From Mycobacterium sp. E1214 (lineage in GTDB: Bacteria > Actinomycetota > Actinomycetes > Mycobacteriales > Mycobacteriaceae): DNA of 64,000 nt. Of the stretch, positions 9,294 through 17,573 are shown in pieces (positions within the stretch are counted from its first letter, which is position 1; each line of letters starts with the position of its first letter). The position numbers were made by a program, and so were the translations under genes. The notes beneath the pieces were generated by a model. That model ran no database searches, was not told the origin of the DNA, and saw nothing but the letters and a program-made list of their open reading frames with translations. Where the stretch lies: assembly GCF_001666755.1 (NCBI RefSeq), contig NZ_LZJC01000089.1:1-64000 (forward strand), written 5' to 3'.

Positions 9294-9929
9294 TCAGTGG
9301 CCCGTCGTTTGGAAGATGACGCGCCGGGCGATCTCCACGGCATGATCGGCGAAGCGCTCGTAAAAGCGGCCCAGCAGCGTGGCGTCCACCGCGGCCGTGA
9401 CGCCGAAACGCCAGTCGGGTTGCATCAGCGCGGCCAGCAACCGGCGGTGCAGTTCGTCCATCGCGTCGTCGTCACGCCGGATCTGCGCGGCGCGGCGCGG
9501 ATCCTGCGCGCGCAGCACCTCCTGGGCGCCGGTGGCGAGTCCCTCGGCGACGGTCCCCATGTCGGCGAGGTATCGGCTGATCTCCTCCGGCACGGCATGC
9601 TGCGGGTGGCGCCGGCGGGCGATTTCCGCGACGTGGACCGCCAACCCGACCATCCGTTGGGCATCCGCGGCTATTCGCAGGGCGCTCACCACGGCCCGCA
9701 GGTCCGCGGCCACCGGCGCCTGCAGGGCCAGCAGCGCGAAGGCCAGATCCTCGACGTGGGCCTCGCTCGCGACGGCGTCCGCGTGCCGGGCGATGACCTG
9801 CTCGGCCAGCATCAGGTCGGCCCCCAGCAGCGCGTCGGTGGCGTCGGTGATGGCGCCGGCGGCCATGGCGCACATGTCCACCAACCGCTCGGTCAACATC
9901 CCGAGCTGCTGGTGAAAGGCGCTTCTCAT
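9294..9929 (-). CDS. PhoU-family phosphate regulation protein
   Basis: A 211-residue all-helical protein with two repeated three-helix PhoU units. The first is [27 protein letters not shown] and the second [22 protein letters not shown], ending in [22 protein letters not shown], a conserved family tail. PhoU proteins (PhoY1/PhoY2 in mycobacteria) link the Pst phosphate transporter to the SenX3-RegX3 system and repress the phosphate-starvation response when phosphate is plentiful. No pst gene is adjacent, as is common for mycobacterial phoY genes. I cannot tell phoY1 from phoY2 here. The ATG at 9929 gives the usual length. Confidence 0.9.
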   Translation of the reverse strand: MRSAFHQQLGMLTERLVDMCAMAAGAITDATDALLGADLMLAEQVIARHADAVASEAHVEDLAFALLALQAPVAADLRAVVSALRIAADAQRMVGLAVHVAEIARRRHPQHAVPEEISRYLADMGTVAEGLATGAQEVLRAQDPRRAAQIRRDDDAMDELHRRLLAALMQPDWRFGVTAAVDATLLGRFYERFADHAVEIARRVIFQTTGH

Positions 9930-9976
9930 GCGTTACGGATAGGCCGGGCGCCGGGAAATAAACCTCCCAGGCTGCG

Positions 9977-11371
9977 TCAACGGATGTCGTCGGCCAATTC
10001 GCGGGCTTCCTGCTCCGTTTCGACGGCGGGCCCGGAACCCGGCAGCGGCTTACCGGCCACCTCCGGGGTGAACAGCAGCGTGATGGCGCCCACCACGCCG
10101 CCGACGATGAGCATGTAGGCCGGCGCCATGGCGTTACCCGTGCCGGACACCAGCGCCTGAGCGATCAGCGGGGTGGTGCCGCCGACGGCCGAGATCGCGA
10201 TGTTGTAGGACACGGCCAACGCCGCGTACCGGACGCGTGTCGGGAACAGCGCCGGCAACATCGCGGGCGCGGTGCTGTCGAAACAGAGCTCCATCAGACC
10301 GATCAGCAGGACGCCGATGAAGATGATCGGGTAGATCCCGCCGTAGCGCATCAGCAGGAACGCCGGGACCGACGCCACGATGAGCAGCCCGCAACCCGTC
10401 CATATGATCGGCTTGACGCCGATGCGGTCGGACAGGCCGGCCACCAGCACCACGGTGGCCATCAGGATCGCCAGCGTCACCACGATCATGACCAGCCCGG
10501 CGGTGTGCCCCACCCGCACGAACAGCTTCAGGTATGTCGGTAGGTACCCGGTGAGCATGAAGTCGGCGACCTGAGAGGTCAGCACCAACGCGGCGCAGAT
10601 CACCAAACCCTTGCGTTGCTCGACGATCGTGCGCCAGATCTGCTGTTTGCCCTGCCCGCCGGAAGAGTGCGAGCCCTCGGTTGCCTTCTCGTAGGCGGAG
10701 GACTCCTCGAGCCGCAGCCGCAGGAACAGGGCCACCAGGCCGAACGGCGCGCCCAGCAGCAGCGGGATCCGCCAGCCCCACGCCAACATGTCCGACTCCG
10801 GAAGCCAGGTTTGCAGCGGTGTCACCAGCATCCCGGCCATGACGAACCCGACGAGGTTGCCCATCGGCAAAAACCCGACCATCAGACCGCGCTTGTTGTC
10901 GGGCGCCTGCTCGACCAGATAGGTCATGGCGCCGACATACTCGCCGCCCGTGGAGAGGCCTTGGAAGATACGGGCGATGACCAGCAGGATCGGCGCCCAG
11001 ATGCCGATGGAGCTATAGCCCGGCAGCAAGCCGGTCGCGGTGGTGCTCACCGTCATCATCAGGATGGTGACCACCAGGACCCGGTGTCGGCCGATGCGGT
11101 CACCCAGCGGCCCGAAGATGAAGCCACCGAGGGGCCGCACCACAAACGCCGCCGCCAACGTGCCGAACGTGGCGAGCAGATGGACGCCGCTGACGCTCTT
11201 GCCGGGGTAGAACACCTGCGCGATGGTGGTGGCGATGTAGCCGTAGACGCCGAAGTCGTACCACTCCATGAAGTTGCCGATGGCGGTGCCCATGATGGTC
11301 TGGCGCATCGCTGCATCGGCGACCCTGATGTCCTTGCGTTTCCATTTCCGCCGGCGGCGTCGAGTGTTCAT
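9977..11371 (-). CDS. MFS transporter, metabolite:H+ symporter (ProP/KgtP-like)
   Basis: A 464-residue, 12-helix MFS protein of the MHS branch. Characteristic segments are NFMEWYDFGVYGYIA in helix 1, PLGGFIFGPLGDRIGRHRVLV between helices 2 and 3, and the ARIFQGLSTGGEYVGAMTYL block in helix 5. Relatives import osmolytes or dicarboxylates with protons. The very basic N-terminus MNTRRRRRKWKRK fits the start at 11371; an upstream frame is Gly/Arg-rich and unlikely to be coding. It lies 47 bp after the PhoU gene in reverse order on the same strand and may be its transcription partner upstream. The substrate is unknown. Confidence 0.88.
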   Translation of the reverse strand: MNTRRRRRKWKRKDIRVADAAMRQTIMGTAIGNFMEWYDFGVYGYIATTIAQVFYPGKSVSGVHLLATFGTLAAAFVVRPLGGFIFGPLGDRIGRHRVLVVTILMMTVSTTATGLLPGYSSIGIWAPILLVIARIFQGLSTGGEYVGAMTYLVEQAPDNKRGLMVGFLPMGNLVGFVMAGMLVTPLQTWLPESDMLAWGWRIPLLLGAPFGLVALFLRLRLEESSAYEKATEGSHSSGGQGKQQIWRTIVEQRKGLVICAALVLTSQVADFMLTGYLPTYLKLFVRVGHTAGLVMIVVTLAILMATVVLVAGLSDRIGVKPIIWTGCGLLIVASVPAFLLMRYGGIYPIIFIGVLLIGLMELCFDSTAPAMLPALFPTRVRYAALAVSYNIAISAVGGTTPLIAQALVSGTGNAMAPAYMLIVGGVVGAITLLFTPEVAGKPLPGSGPAVETEQEARELADDIR

Positions 11372-11615
11372 CGCCAGATCGCGTACCCACAACGCTGCGG
11401 GGCCGAACCCGCGGACACGCCCGCCGCGGCCCCCGCCGCCGGTTCCGCAGCCGGTCCGCCGGCCTGCGCCCGGCCCCGACACTTCGCCGACGACACGGAC
11501 AACGGCCTGGTCAGCGGCGTTCGGCGGGGCAGACGCCCCGGGGGCGCCCCCGGGCCGCCCGGCCGGGGTTGGTTATCCGCGTCACGTGACCCTGCGCGCG
11601 CCATCGCACGGCCCG

Positions 11616-12188
11616 TCACTGGCCCTTGAGGCTGCCGATCCGCAGCGAGAAATCCTGGGGTTTGCTGTCCGGTGCTTGCCGCACCTGTTCGACGTAGCCC
11701 TCGGGGTCGCGGTCCTCGATCGACAGCCCCTTCGTCGTGGGGTGCGCGGCCATGAAGTCGCTGTACTGCCGACCGAGGGACTCCCGCAGGCCGGCGGGGG
11801 CGTTGCGCCGGAAATCGGAGAGGCCTTCGCGCTCTTCCTCGCCCATATGGTCGTCGTTGGCCTCGCGGGTGCGGCCGATCGCCGCCCACCACTGCGCGGT
11901 GCCGGTGCGGACCGCGTCGGCCGCGCGCACGCCGTCGCGGATGTCGTTGTGGTCGCCGATCGCGTCGAGCGTCTCACCCTCGGCCTCGCCGCTGCCGCGT
12001 TTGAGAAGCTGCGGGTAAAAGATCTTCTCCTCGATGTAGGCGTGCACGTCGAGCTTGTCGGCGAGCGGGCGCCACACCCGGTCGAGCGCGGCCTGGGTGG
12101 CGGACTGCGCTTGCAGGTAGTCCAGGCGCGCGAACTGTTCACGGAACCAGTCGTGGTCGGCGAGGATCAGCATGGTGATGTCCGCCAT
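11616..12188 (-). CDS. Hemerythrin (HHE cation-binding) domain protein
   Basis: A 190-residue helical protein with iron-binding residues of the hemerythrin-like fold: His12 (LADHDWF), His49 and Glu53 (HAYIEE), His80 (GDHNDI), and His114 and Glu118 (DHMGEEE). Mycobacterial hemerythrin-like proteins bind di-iron centres and have been linked to oxygen, peroxide or NO sensing and to catalase-like activity. All ligands needed for a two-iron site are present. It starts at the ATG 12188 with GAGAGGCGGGAGTCGC upstream. It is transcribed divergently from the methyltransferase at 12416, with about 220 bp between, which hold no other gene I can see. Confidence 0.87.
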   Translation of the reverse strand: MADITMLILADHDWFREQFARLDYLQAQSATQAALDRVWRPLADKLDVHAYIEEKIFYPQLLKRGSGEAEGETLDAIGDHNDIRDGVRAADAVRTGTAQWWAAIGRTREANDDHMGEEEREGLSDFRRNAPAGLRESLGRQYSDFMAAHPTTKGLSIEDRDPEGYVEQVRQAPDSKPQDFSLRIGSLKGQ

Positions 12189-12415
12189 TGCGACTCCCGC
12201 CTCTCCCCGACCGCCACGGTTTGCGGCCCATCGTGTCCCACGCCGCCTGACGGGTCAACCCGCCGCGGCCGTCGGCGCCGGTGAGCGGTGGCCGCCGGAT
12301 CGCCAAGTGCCGCCCCGACGGCCGCCACCGGGCGGATACACTGGCTCGCCAGCACGTGGATCGGCTCCGGCCGGCCGGTGCCGACCCGCTGTCAATCAAG
12401 CCAAAGGTTGTGCTC

Positions 12416-13300
12416 TTGTCCGACAAAACCAGCGATGCCGCGAGCCTGGAACCGCACTTCGAGGACGTACAAGCGCACTACGACCTGTCCGACGACTTCT
12501 TCGCGCTGTTCCTCGACCCGACGCGCACCTACAGCTGCGCCTACTTCGAGCGCGACGACCTGAGCCTCGAGGAGGCGCAGATCGCGAAGGTCGACCTCTC
12601 GCTGGGCAAGCTCGGCCTGAAGCCGGGCATGACGCTGCTCGACATCGGCTGCGGCTGGGGCACCACGATCGTGCGCGCGCTGGAGAAGTACGACACCAAC
12701 GTCGTGGGCCTGACGCTGAGCCGCAACCAGCAGGCGCACGTCCAGCGGCGCCTCGACGGACATCCGTCACCCCGTGAGAAGCGCGTGCTGCTGCAGGGCT
12801 GGGAGCAGTTCGACGAGAAGGTCGACCGGATCGTGTCGATCGGCGCGTTCGAGCACTTCGGGCGCGACCGGTACCCCGACTTCTTCAAGATGGCCTACGA
12901 GGCGCTGCCCGCCGACGGCGTGATGCTGCTGCACACCATCATCAAGCCCAGCGACGAGGAATTCGCCGAACGGGGCCTGCCCATCACCATGACGAAGATC
13001 CGGTTCATGAAATTCATCATGGACGAGATCTTCCCGGGCGGTGACCTGCCGCAGGCCAAGAACGTCGTCGAGCACGCCGAGCGGGCCGGCTTCAGCGTCC
13101 AGCGGGTTCAGCAGTTGCGGCTGCACTACGCGCGCACCCTGGACACCTGGGCCGCGGCGCTCGAGTCGCGCCGGGACGAGGCGATCGCGGTGCAGTCCGA
13201 AGAGGTCTACGACCGCTACATGAAGTACCTCACCGGCTGCGCGGACTTGTTCCGGGAGGGTTACACCGACGTCGCGCAGTTCACCCTCGCCAAGGGCTGA
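12416..13300 (+). CDS. Mycolic acid methyltransferase / cyclopropane synthase family
   Basis: A 294-residue SAM-dependent enzyme of the CmaA/MmaA/UmaA family, which modifies double bonds of meromycolic chains or other fatty acids. Family blocks are HFEDVQAHYDLSDDFFALFLD near the start, YSCAYFERDDLSLEEAQ (39-55), the SAM motif LLDIGCGWG (74-82) and SIGAFEHFGRDRYPDFF (141-157). The start is uncertain: the TTG at 12416 gives MSDKTSDAASLEPHF, close to family N-termini, while a GTG at 12410 would add two residues. It is slightly longer than CmaA1 (287). The product (cyclopropane, methoxy or other) cannot be decided from motifs alone. A GC-rich hairpin follows the stop. Confidence 0.9.
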   Translation: MSDKTSDAASLEPHFEDVQAHYDLSDDFFALFLDPTRTYSCAYFERDDLSLEEAQIAKVDLSLGKLGLKPGMTLLDIGCGWGTTIVRALEKYDTNVVGLTLSRNQQAHVQRRLDGHPSPREKRVLLQGWEQFDEKVDRIVSIGAFEHFGRDRYPDFFKMAYEALPADGVMLLHTIIKPSDEEFAERGLPITMTKIRFMKFIMDEIFPGGDLPQAKNVVEHAERAGFSVQRVQQLRLHYARTLDTWAAALESRRDEAIAVQSEEVYDRYMKYLTGCADLFREGYTDVAQFTLAKG

Positions 13301-13326
13301 GCCGCGCCGCGGTTTATCGCGGCGGC
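13301..13326 (+). terminator. GC-rich hairpin after the methyltransferase gene
   Basis: Directly after the TGA, GCCGCGCCGCG and CGCGGCGGC can pair around the loop GTTTAT with one bulged base. There is no T tract, as is usual for mycobacterial terminators. The position immediately behind the stop supports a termination role, but this is inferred from structure only. Confidence 0.45.
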
Positions 13327-13407
13327 AGCCAGGGTAATTCCCCCGCAACGACCTGATTCGGTAAGCATCGATGGCCTTTCGGTGCGGTTCCGCAGGAGGG
13401 GAAGACC

Positions 13408-13923
13408 GTGAGCGCCAGACATCGCATGACCGAATCAGCCGAACATCATTGGCCGTCGATCGGCCGCGGCACTCGGCGCCGCGCTTCCGGGGTCGCCGCG
13501 GCGTGCGACGTGGTCTCCGCGTCGGTGTTGTGTGCGGCGTGCGTGACGGCGTTGGTGCTCAACACAGCCCACTCCGAGCGGCGCACGATCACGGCGAGCC
13601 AGGAGCCGCCCGCCGTTTCGCAACCCGTCAGCCAAGAGGGCACGGTGATCGCCGTGACAGCCGATTCGGTGACGGCGCGCAGCGCCAACGGGTACACCCA
13701 GACCTATCGAGTGACCCCCGACACCACCGTGATCAGCCACGGCGCCAGCCAACGGGCCATCGGTGCAACGCGTTTCACGGTCAACGACCGCGTCGACATC
13801 GTCGGGACCATTGAGGACGGCACCGCCCTGGCCACGACCGTGGCCGACCGCGACCAGGGACACGGCGACGGGCCGCCCATGGATTCACTTGACGGTCAAG
13901 TGGTTTCGGCCGGCCGCGCCTGA
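13408..13923 (+). CDS. Membrane-anchored or exported protein with DUF5666-like domain
   Basis: A 171-residue protein. About 30 polar residues are followed by one hydrophobic segment (VVSASVLCAACVTALVLNTA), then a linker and a small beta domain. This domain (GTVIAVTADSVTARSANGYTQTYRVTPDTTV ... FTVNDRVDIVGTIEDGTALATTV) resembles the DUF5666/OB-like domains of mycobacterial cell-envelope proteins. Topology suggests the domain faces outward. The GTG at 13408 follows a good ribosome binding site (GGAGGGGAAGACC). No function is known to me. It precedes the VOC gene by 30 bp and may share its transcript. Confidence 0.65.
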   Translation: MSARHRMTESAEHHWPSIGRGTRRRASGVAAACDVVSASVLCAACVTALVLNTAHSERRTITASQEPPAVSQPVSQEGTVIAVTADSVTARSANGYTQTYRVTPDTTVISHGASQRAIGATRFTVNDRVDIVGTIEDGTALATTVADRDQGHGDGPPMDSLDGQVVSAGRA

Positions 13924-13952
13924 CTCGAGGTGATCGGCGCGCTGGGGTTGCC

Positions 13953-14306
13953 GTGAGCGATCACCAAGTCACGATGGTGATCCTGTCGACCGACGACCTC
14001 GACGGGTCGATCCGGTTCTATCGCGAGACGTTGGGAATGGCGCTGAAGTTCCGCGACGGTGATCACTACGCCGCCCTCGACGGTGGGTCGATCACCGTGG
14101 CGCTGGCGACACCGGCGGACCACCCCGCGCCCGGACAGGTGGTCGTCGGCATCAAGACCGCTGACGTCGACGCGGCGGCGAAGGCGGTCGAAGCCAGTGG
14201 CGGCAAGATCGTCAGGGCGCCCTACGACGGCGCCCACGAGCGGCGAGCCGTGGTCAGTGACACCAGGGGCAACGCGCTGGTTTTCTATCGACGGCTGAAT
14301 CCCTAA
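13953..14306 (+). CDS. VOC-family (glyoxalase/bleomycin-resistance fold) protein
   Basis: A 117-residue protein with one vicinal-oxygen-chelate unit: MVILSTDDLDGSIRFYRETLGM, then DGDHYAALDGGSITVALATP, and the second half VVVGIKTADVDAAAKAVEASGGKIVRAP with DTRGNALVFYRR at the end. Members include glyoxalases, dioxygenases and resistance proteins. The usual first-strand metal histidine is replaced by Ser (ILSTDDL), so enzyme activity is doubtful. The GTG at 13953 begins VSDHQVTMV. It probably functions as a dimer. Substrate unknown. Confidence 0.8.
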   Translation: MSDHQVTMVILSTDDLDGSIRFYRETLGMALKFRDGDHYAALDGGSITVALATPADHPAPGQVVVGIKTADVDAAAKAVEASGGKIVRAPYDGAHERRAVVSDTRGNALVFYRRLNP

Positions 14307-14339
14307 CGGCCGCAGCAACATTCATTGAGCGCACCCGCG

Positions 14340-14606
14340 CTACGCGCCGGTGCGCTCGCGGTGCTTGCAGCCCGGCCAGCAGCAGGGGCGGCGCTTGCCC
14401 TCTTCGAGCTCTTCCACGGTTCGGCGAATGCGACGCTGGCGGGTGGCCTCCTGCTTGGCGTCGCACACCCAGCAGATGAACTCGTTGCGCGCCAGCGGCG
14501 TGATGTCGTGCCAGGCCGCCAGCGCGTCGGCGTTCGCGGTCAACGACGCGCGCAGGTCGGCGGGGAGCTTGTGCACCACCCCGCCGGGCACTCGCTGACC
14601 GGGCAT
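14340..14606 (-). CDS. YdeI/OmpD-associated family small protein
   Basis: An 88-residue protein. The segment VVHKLPADLRASLTANADALAAWHDITPLARNEFICWVCDAKQEATRQRRIRRTVEELEEGKRRPCC matches the core of the YdeI/bacteriocin-protection family, in which LARNEF(I/V)xW(V/I)xxAKxxxTRxRRI is the hallmark. It ends with a cysteine-rich tail (CCWPGCKHRERTGA) that is typical of actinobacterial members and may bind a metal. The function is unknown. It sits between the VOC gene (convergent) and a glycosyltransferase gene upstream on the same strand, 24 bp away. Confidence 0.75.
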   Translation of the reverse strand: MPGQRVPGGVVHKLPADLRASLTANADALAAWHDITPLARNEFICWVCDAKQEATRQRRIRRTVEELEEGKRRPCCWPGCKHRERTGA

Positions 14607-14630
14607 GCGCCCCAGCGTAGTGCCGGGCCC

Positions 14631-15530
14631 TCACGACACGTAGTTGCGGGCCTTGCCGTTGAGCTGCGAGTCCTCGAGCAACCGGTAGCCGCGCTCGACG
14701 TGCGGCGGCACCGGATTGCGCTCGCGCAGCACCCACGGCACCCCACGGATCGCGTCGCCAACCCCCAGCGCCGTCACCCGGTCACGCGGCAGGCGGCGCA
14801 GCAACCGCGCGGTGCGCAGCGTCGCGCTGGGCAGGGGCCGGCGAAGCCACGTGAACCACAACGTGTTCCGGATGCCATGCCGGCGCCGCAGGTGGGCGTC
14901 GCGCAGGCGGGAGGCGTGGTGGTGGGCGACGATCTCCGGGACGTAACTCATCTGCCACCCGGCGCGGGCCAGGTCGGAGGCGAGCAGTTCCTCTTCACCG
15001 CCGAGCCACAGCCGGCTGGAAAAGCCGCCGGCCGCCAGGAACGCGCTGCGGCGCACGACGGAGACGCCGGCAAGAAAGCTGAGCAGGGGATGTCCTGGAA
15101 TGCCGGGCGTGCGATCCAACGGCGATTCGGCCATTTCCGAACAGATGGCGTCGAGCCGGCCGTCGGGTTCGACGGTGATGCTGGCCGTCACCACACCCAG
15201 ACTTGGGTGGGCGTCCAGCAGGTCGGCGGCCCGGCGCAACGCGCCCGGGTCGTACCACGTGTCGTCGTCGCAGAACGCCACGTACGGCGAATCCGCCAGC
15301 AACACACCGAGGTTGCGGCCTACCGCCCCGAGATTCGTTCCGGGCGTCACCAGCGTGACATCGGCATGCCGGCAGCGGACCATGTCCGCGGTGCCGTCGG
15401 AGGAGGCGTTGTCCACGACGATCACGGTCGGCTGTTCGGGCAGCTCGGCCAGCCGCCGCAGGGTGCGGTCCAGTTCCGCGCAGCGGTTGTAGGTGATCAC
15501 GACCACGCTGACGCGTTCGTCGGGTGCCAT
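14631..15530 (-). CDS. Family 2 glycosyltransferase
   Basis: A 299-residue inverting glycosyltransferase with the GT-A fold: VSVVVITYNRCAELDRTLRRL at the N-terminus, VVDNASSDGTADMV for nucleotide binding, and FCDDDTWYDPGAL with the DxD metal motif. The C-terminal part (WLGGEEELLASDLARAGWQMSYVPEIVAHHHAS) carries the acceptor-side ED motif and resembles mycobacterial GT2 proteins. The ATG at 15530 is preceded by a strong AGGAGGACCG, so I chose it over an upstream start. No membrane span is evident. Acceptor and sugar are unknown; the neighbours give no pathway context. Confidence 0.88.
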   Translation of the reverse strand: MAPDERVSVVVITYNRCAELDRTLRRLAELPEQPTVIVVDNASSDGTADMVRCRHADVTLVTPGTNLGAVGRNLGVLLADSPYVAFCDDDTWYDPGALRRAADLLDAHPSLGVVTASITVEPDGRLDAICSEMAESPLDRTPGIPGHPLLSFLAGVSVVRRSAFLAAGGFSSRLWLGGEEELLASDLARAGWQMSYVPEIVAHHHASRLRDAHLRRRHGIRNTLWFTWLRRPLPSATLRTARLLRRLPRDRVTALGVGDAIRGVPWVLRERNPVPPHVERGYRLLEDSQLNGKARNYVS

Positions 15531-15586
15531 CGGTCCTCCTCGGTCACCAACCGCAATACCCCGGACGGGGCCGCGCAATCAGCGCG

Positions 15587-16480
15587 CTAGGTTGCGACCA
15601 GATGCGCGCTGTCGTCGTGCAATTCGTCGCGGCGCAACGTCATCGGGGTGAGGGCGGGCACGTCGCCGCCGGCGACCACGGCGCGAGTCAGCGGCGTGAG
15701 GGCGGCGAACAGCGCCTCGACCTCGTCATCGCCGAGCGCCTCGAGCGCCGTCAGGCCCAGCGCATCCGTCGTCTCTTCGATGTGGTGCTTCAGGTCGCGG
15801 CCCGCCGCGGTGAGCGAGCCGTCGGCGTCGAGCAAGCCCTTGTCGGCCAGGCTCTGCTCGTGGCGGCGCCACGCCGCCTCGTCGTAGTCGCGGGTTCGCG
15901 CGAGATATTCGCGAGGCACCCGGCCGGCGGCGGCGTGCAGCACGTTGCACTCCCGACCCGAGATTCCCGCCGCGGCCAGCACCGCCACGTGGCCGTCACC
16001 GCGCTGCTCGCGCAGCAGGGTCGTCGCGTGCCAGAGCGCCGCCAACGGTTCCTCCGGCCACGGCAATGCCAGGTTCGCGGCGAACAGCGGGCGCCCGTCC
16101 AGGGGCGCGCTGCGCGCGGCCTTGCCGGCCAGTTCGACTGCCACGTCCAGGGTTTCCGCCGAATTCAGCCCGTAACGGCGCAGCGCCGATACCGCCGATT
16201 CCTGGCGGGCCCGCAGCGCGGCGTCGGGTCCGGCGATCTCCCACGCCGCCGGCAACGCCTTGGCGACCCGCTCGGGGGCGAAGTTGTAGAACAGCGCGGC
16301 CACCACCTCGCGCGCGACGGCTCCCAGCGGCGCCGAGCGGGCGGCGAAGTAGCCCATCCAGAATCCGCGGTAGCCCAGGGCGTCCAACGCCGCCCTCGCC
16401 TCGGGCGCGAAGTAGGTGACGGCGTGGATCGGCTCGAAGCGATCGAAGAAGCGTCGGGCCAACACAGGTTCTCTACGCAT
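15587..16480 (-). CDS. SCO6745-family protein (helix-rich, unknown function)
   Basis: A 297-residue soluble protein beginning MRREPVLARRFFDRFEPIHAVTYFAPEARAAL. It belongs to a family common in mycobacteria and streptomycetes. The second half (DYDEAAWRRHEQSLADKGLLDADGSLTAAGRDLKHHIEETTD) resembles a winged helix of MarR type, but no DNA-binding role is proven. The start is the ATG at 16480; a TTG at 16492 would add four residues. It lies alone between the GT2 gene and the amidohydrolase gene, all on the minus strand, with gaps of 40-56 bp, so some co-transcription is possible. Confidence 0.7.
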   Translation of the reverse strand: MRREPVLARRFFDRFEPIHAVTYFAPEARAALDALGYRGFWMGYFAARSAPLGAVAREVVAALFYNFAPERVAKALPAAWEIAGPDAALRARQESAVSALRRYGLNSAETLDVAVELAGKAARSAPLDGRPLFAANLALPWPEEPLAALWHATTLLREQRGDGHVAVLAAAGISGRECNVLHAAAGRVPREYLARTRDYDEAAWRRHEQSLADKGLLDADGSLTAAGRDLKHHIEETTDALGLTALEALGDDEVEALFAALTPLTRAVVAGGDVPALTPMTLRRDELHDDSAHLVAT

Positions 16481-16519
16481 GGTCGCAGTCAACCACTGAC
16501 ACCGGCCCCGACCAAGGCG

Positions 16520-17563
16520 TCACAGACGCAACAGGCGCTCGGCGTTGCGGTGGGCGATCTTGGCCCTGTCGTCCTCGCTGATCGGCATCTGATCGAGGAA
16601 TCGGCGGCTTGCTTGGGCATTGCCGTAGGGAAAGTCGGCGGTGAACACGATGCGGTCGATGCCGACCACGCTGACCATGGCCTGGTAGGCCGCCAGCGAC
16701 AGGCGCCACGTCGGATCCACCGCGCCCGGCTCCTGCGTGAAGAAGTCACCGGCCAGGATGCCGCCGTAGAAATTCTCCCGCAGATAGGCGGCGACGGTGC
16801 GTTTGAGCCCGGTCTCTGCCACCCCGAACGCGTACTCGGCCCGCCAGCCCAGCCAACCGAGCGCTTCGAAGTGATGCCCGACGATCACCTGCAGCGCGGG
16901 GAACCGGTCGAACACCCCGCCGAGGATCAGCCGCAGGCAGTGGATCCCGGTGTCGATGTGCCAACCGGCGCCCGCGGCCGCCAGCCGCGCCGACACCCGG
17001 GGATTGAGCCCGCCGTAGCAGGCGTCGATCACCGGTTGCGGCGGCAGCACCGGATGCAGATAGATGGGCACGCCCAGGTTTTCGGCCATCTCGAACACCG
17101 GCCAGAAGAAGGTGTCGTCGAGGTAGCGCCCGTTGACGTGGCCGTTGATCAGGGCGCCGACGAAGCCGTGCTGGCGCACGCTGCGTTCGAGTTCAGTTGC
17201 GGCGGCGACCGGGTCGCGCATGGGCAGGGTGGCGAAGCCGCGCAGCCGGTCCGGGTACTGGGCGACCGCGGCCGCCACCGCGTCGTTGGCCTGCCCGGCC
17301 AACGCCGCCGCGACCGTCGGCTCGAGCGTCTCGGGTCCGGGCACCGAGTGCGACAGGATCTGCACGTCGATGCCGGCGTCGTCCATCGCGGCGATGCGGC
17401 CCGCGCCGAGCTCGTAGATCCCGGGCGGCCAGTCACCTTGCCCGTCCGGCGTCCCGAAGCCCGCCGCCTGCAGGAGGTCGGTCGTAGGGTTGGGCCCCGC
17501 GCGATGATGTTCGGCGGAGATCGCCGGCAGCTTGTAGTGCTCCTCGAACCCGATGACCTTCAT
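16520..17563 (-). CDS. Amidohydrolase-2 family (decarboxylase-like) metal enzyme
   Basis: A 347-residue TIM-barrel protein of the ACMSD/gamma-resorcylate decarboxylase type. Likely metal ligands are Glu7 and His9 (GFEEHYKLP), the His in PIYLHPVLPP, the His pair in VIVGHHFEALGW and the Asp in FTADFPYG. Such enzymes decarboxylate aromatic or aminomuconate acids. The start at 17563 gives MKVIGFEEHY, the family N-terminus, behind GGAGGGTGGC. It is followed upstream, in transcription order, by the MFS gene whose stop lies only 10 bp before this start. The pair could therefore be a transport-plus-degradation unit, although the substrate is unknown. Confidence 0.85.
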   Translation of the reverse strand: MKVIGFEEHYKLPAISAEHHRAGPNPTTDLLQAAGFGTPDGQGDWPPGIYELGAGRIAAMDDAGIDVQILSHSVPGPETLEPTVAAALAGQANDAVAAAVAQYPDRLRGFATLPMRDPVAAATELERSVRQHGFVGALINGHVNGRYLDDTFFWPVFEMAENLGVPIYLHPVLPPQPVIDACYGGLNPRVSARLAAAGAGWHIDTGIHCLRLILGGVFDRFPALQVIVGHHFEALGWLGWRAEYAFGVAETGLKRTVAAYLRENFYGGILAGDFFTQEPGAVDPTWRLSLAAYQAMVSVVGIDRIVFTADFPYGNAQASRRFLDQMPISEDDRAKIAHRNAERLLRL

Positions 17564-17573
17564 GCCACCCTCC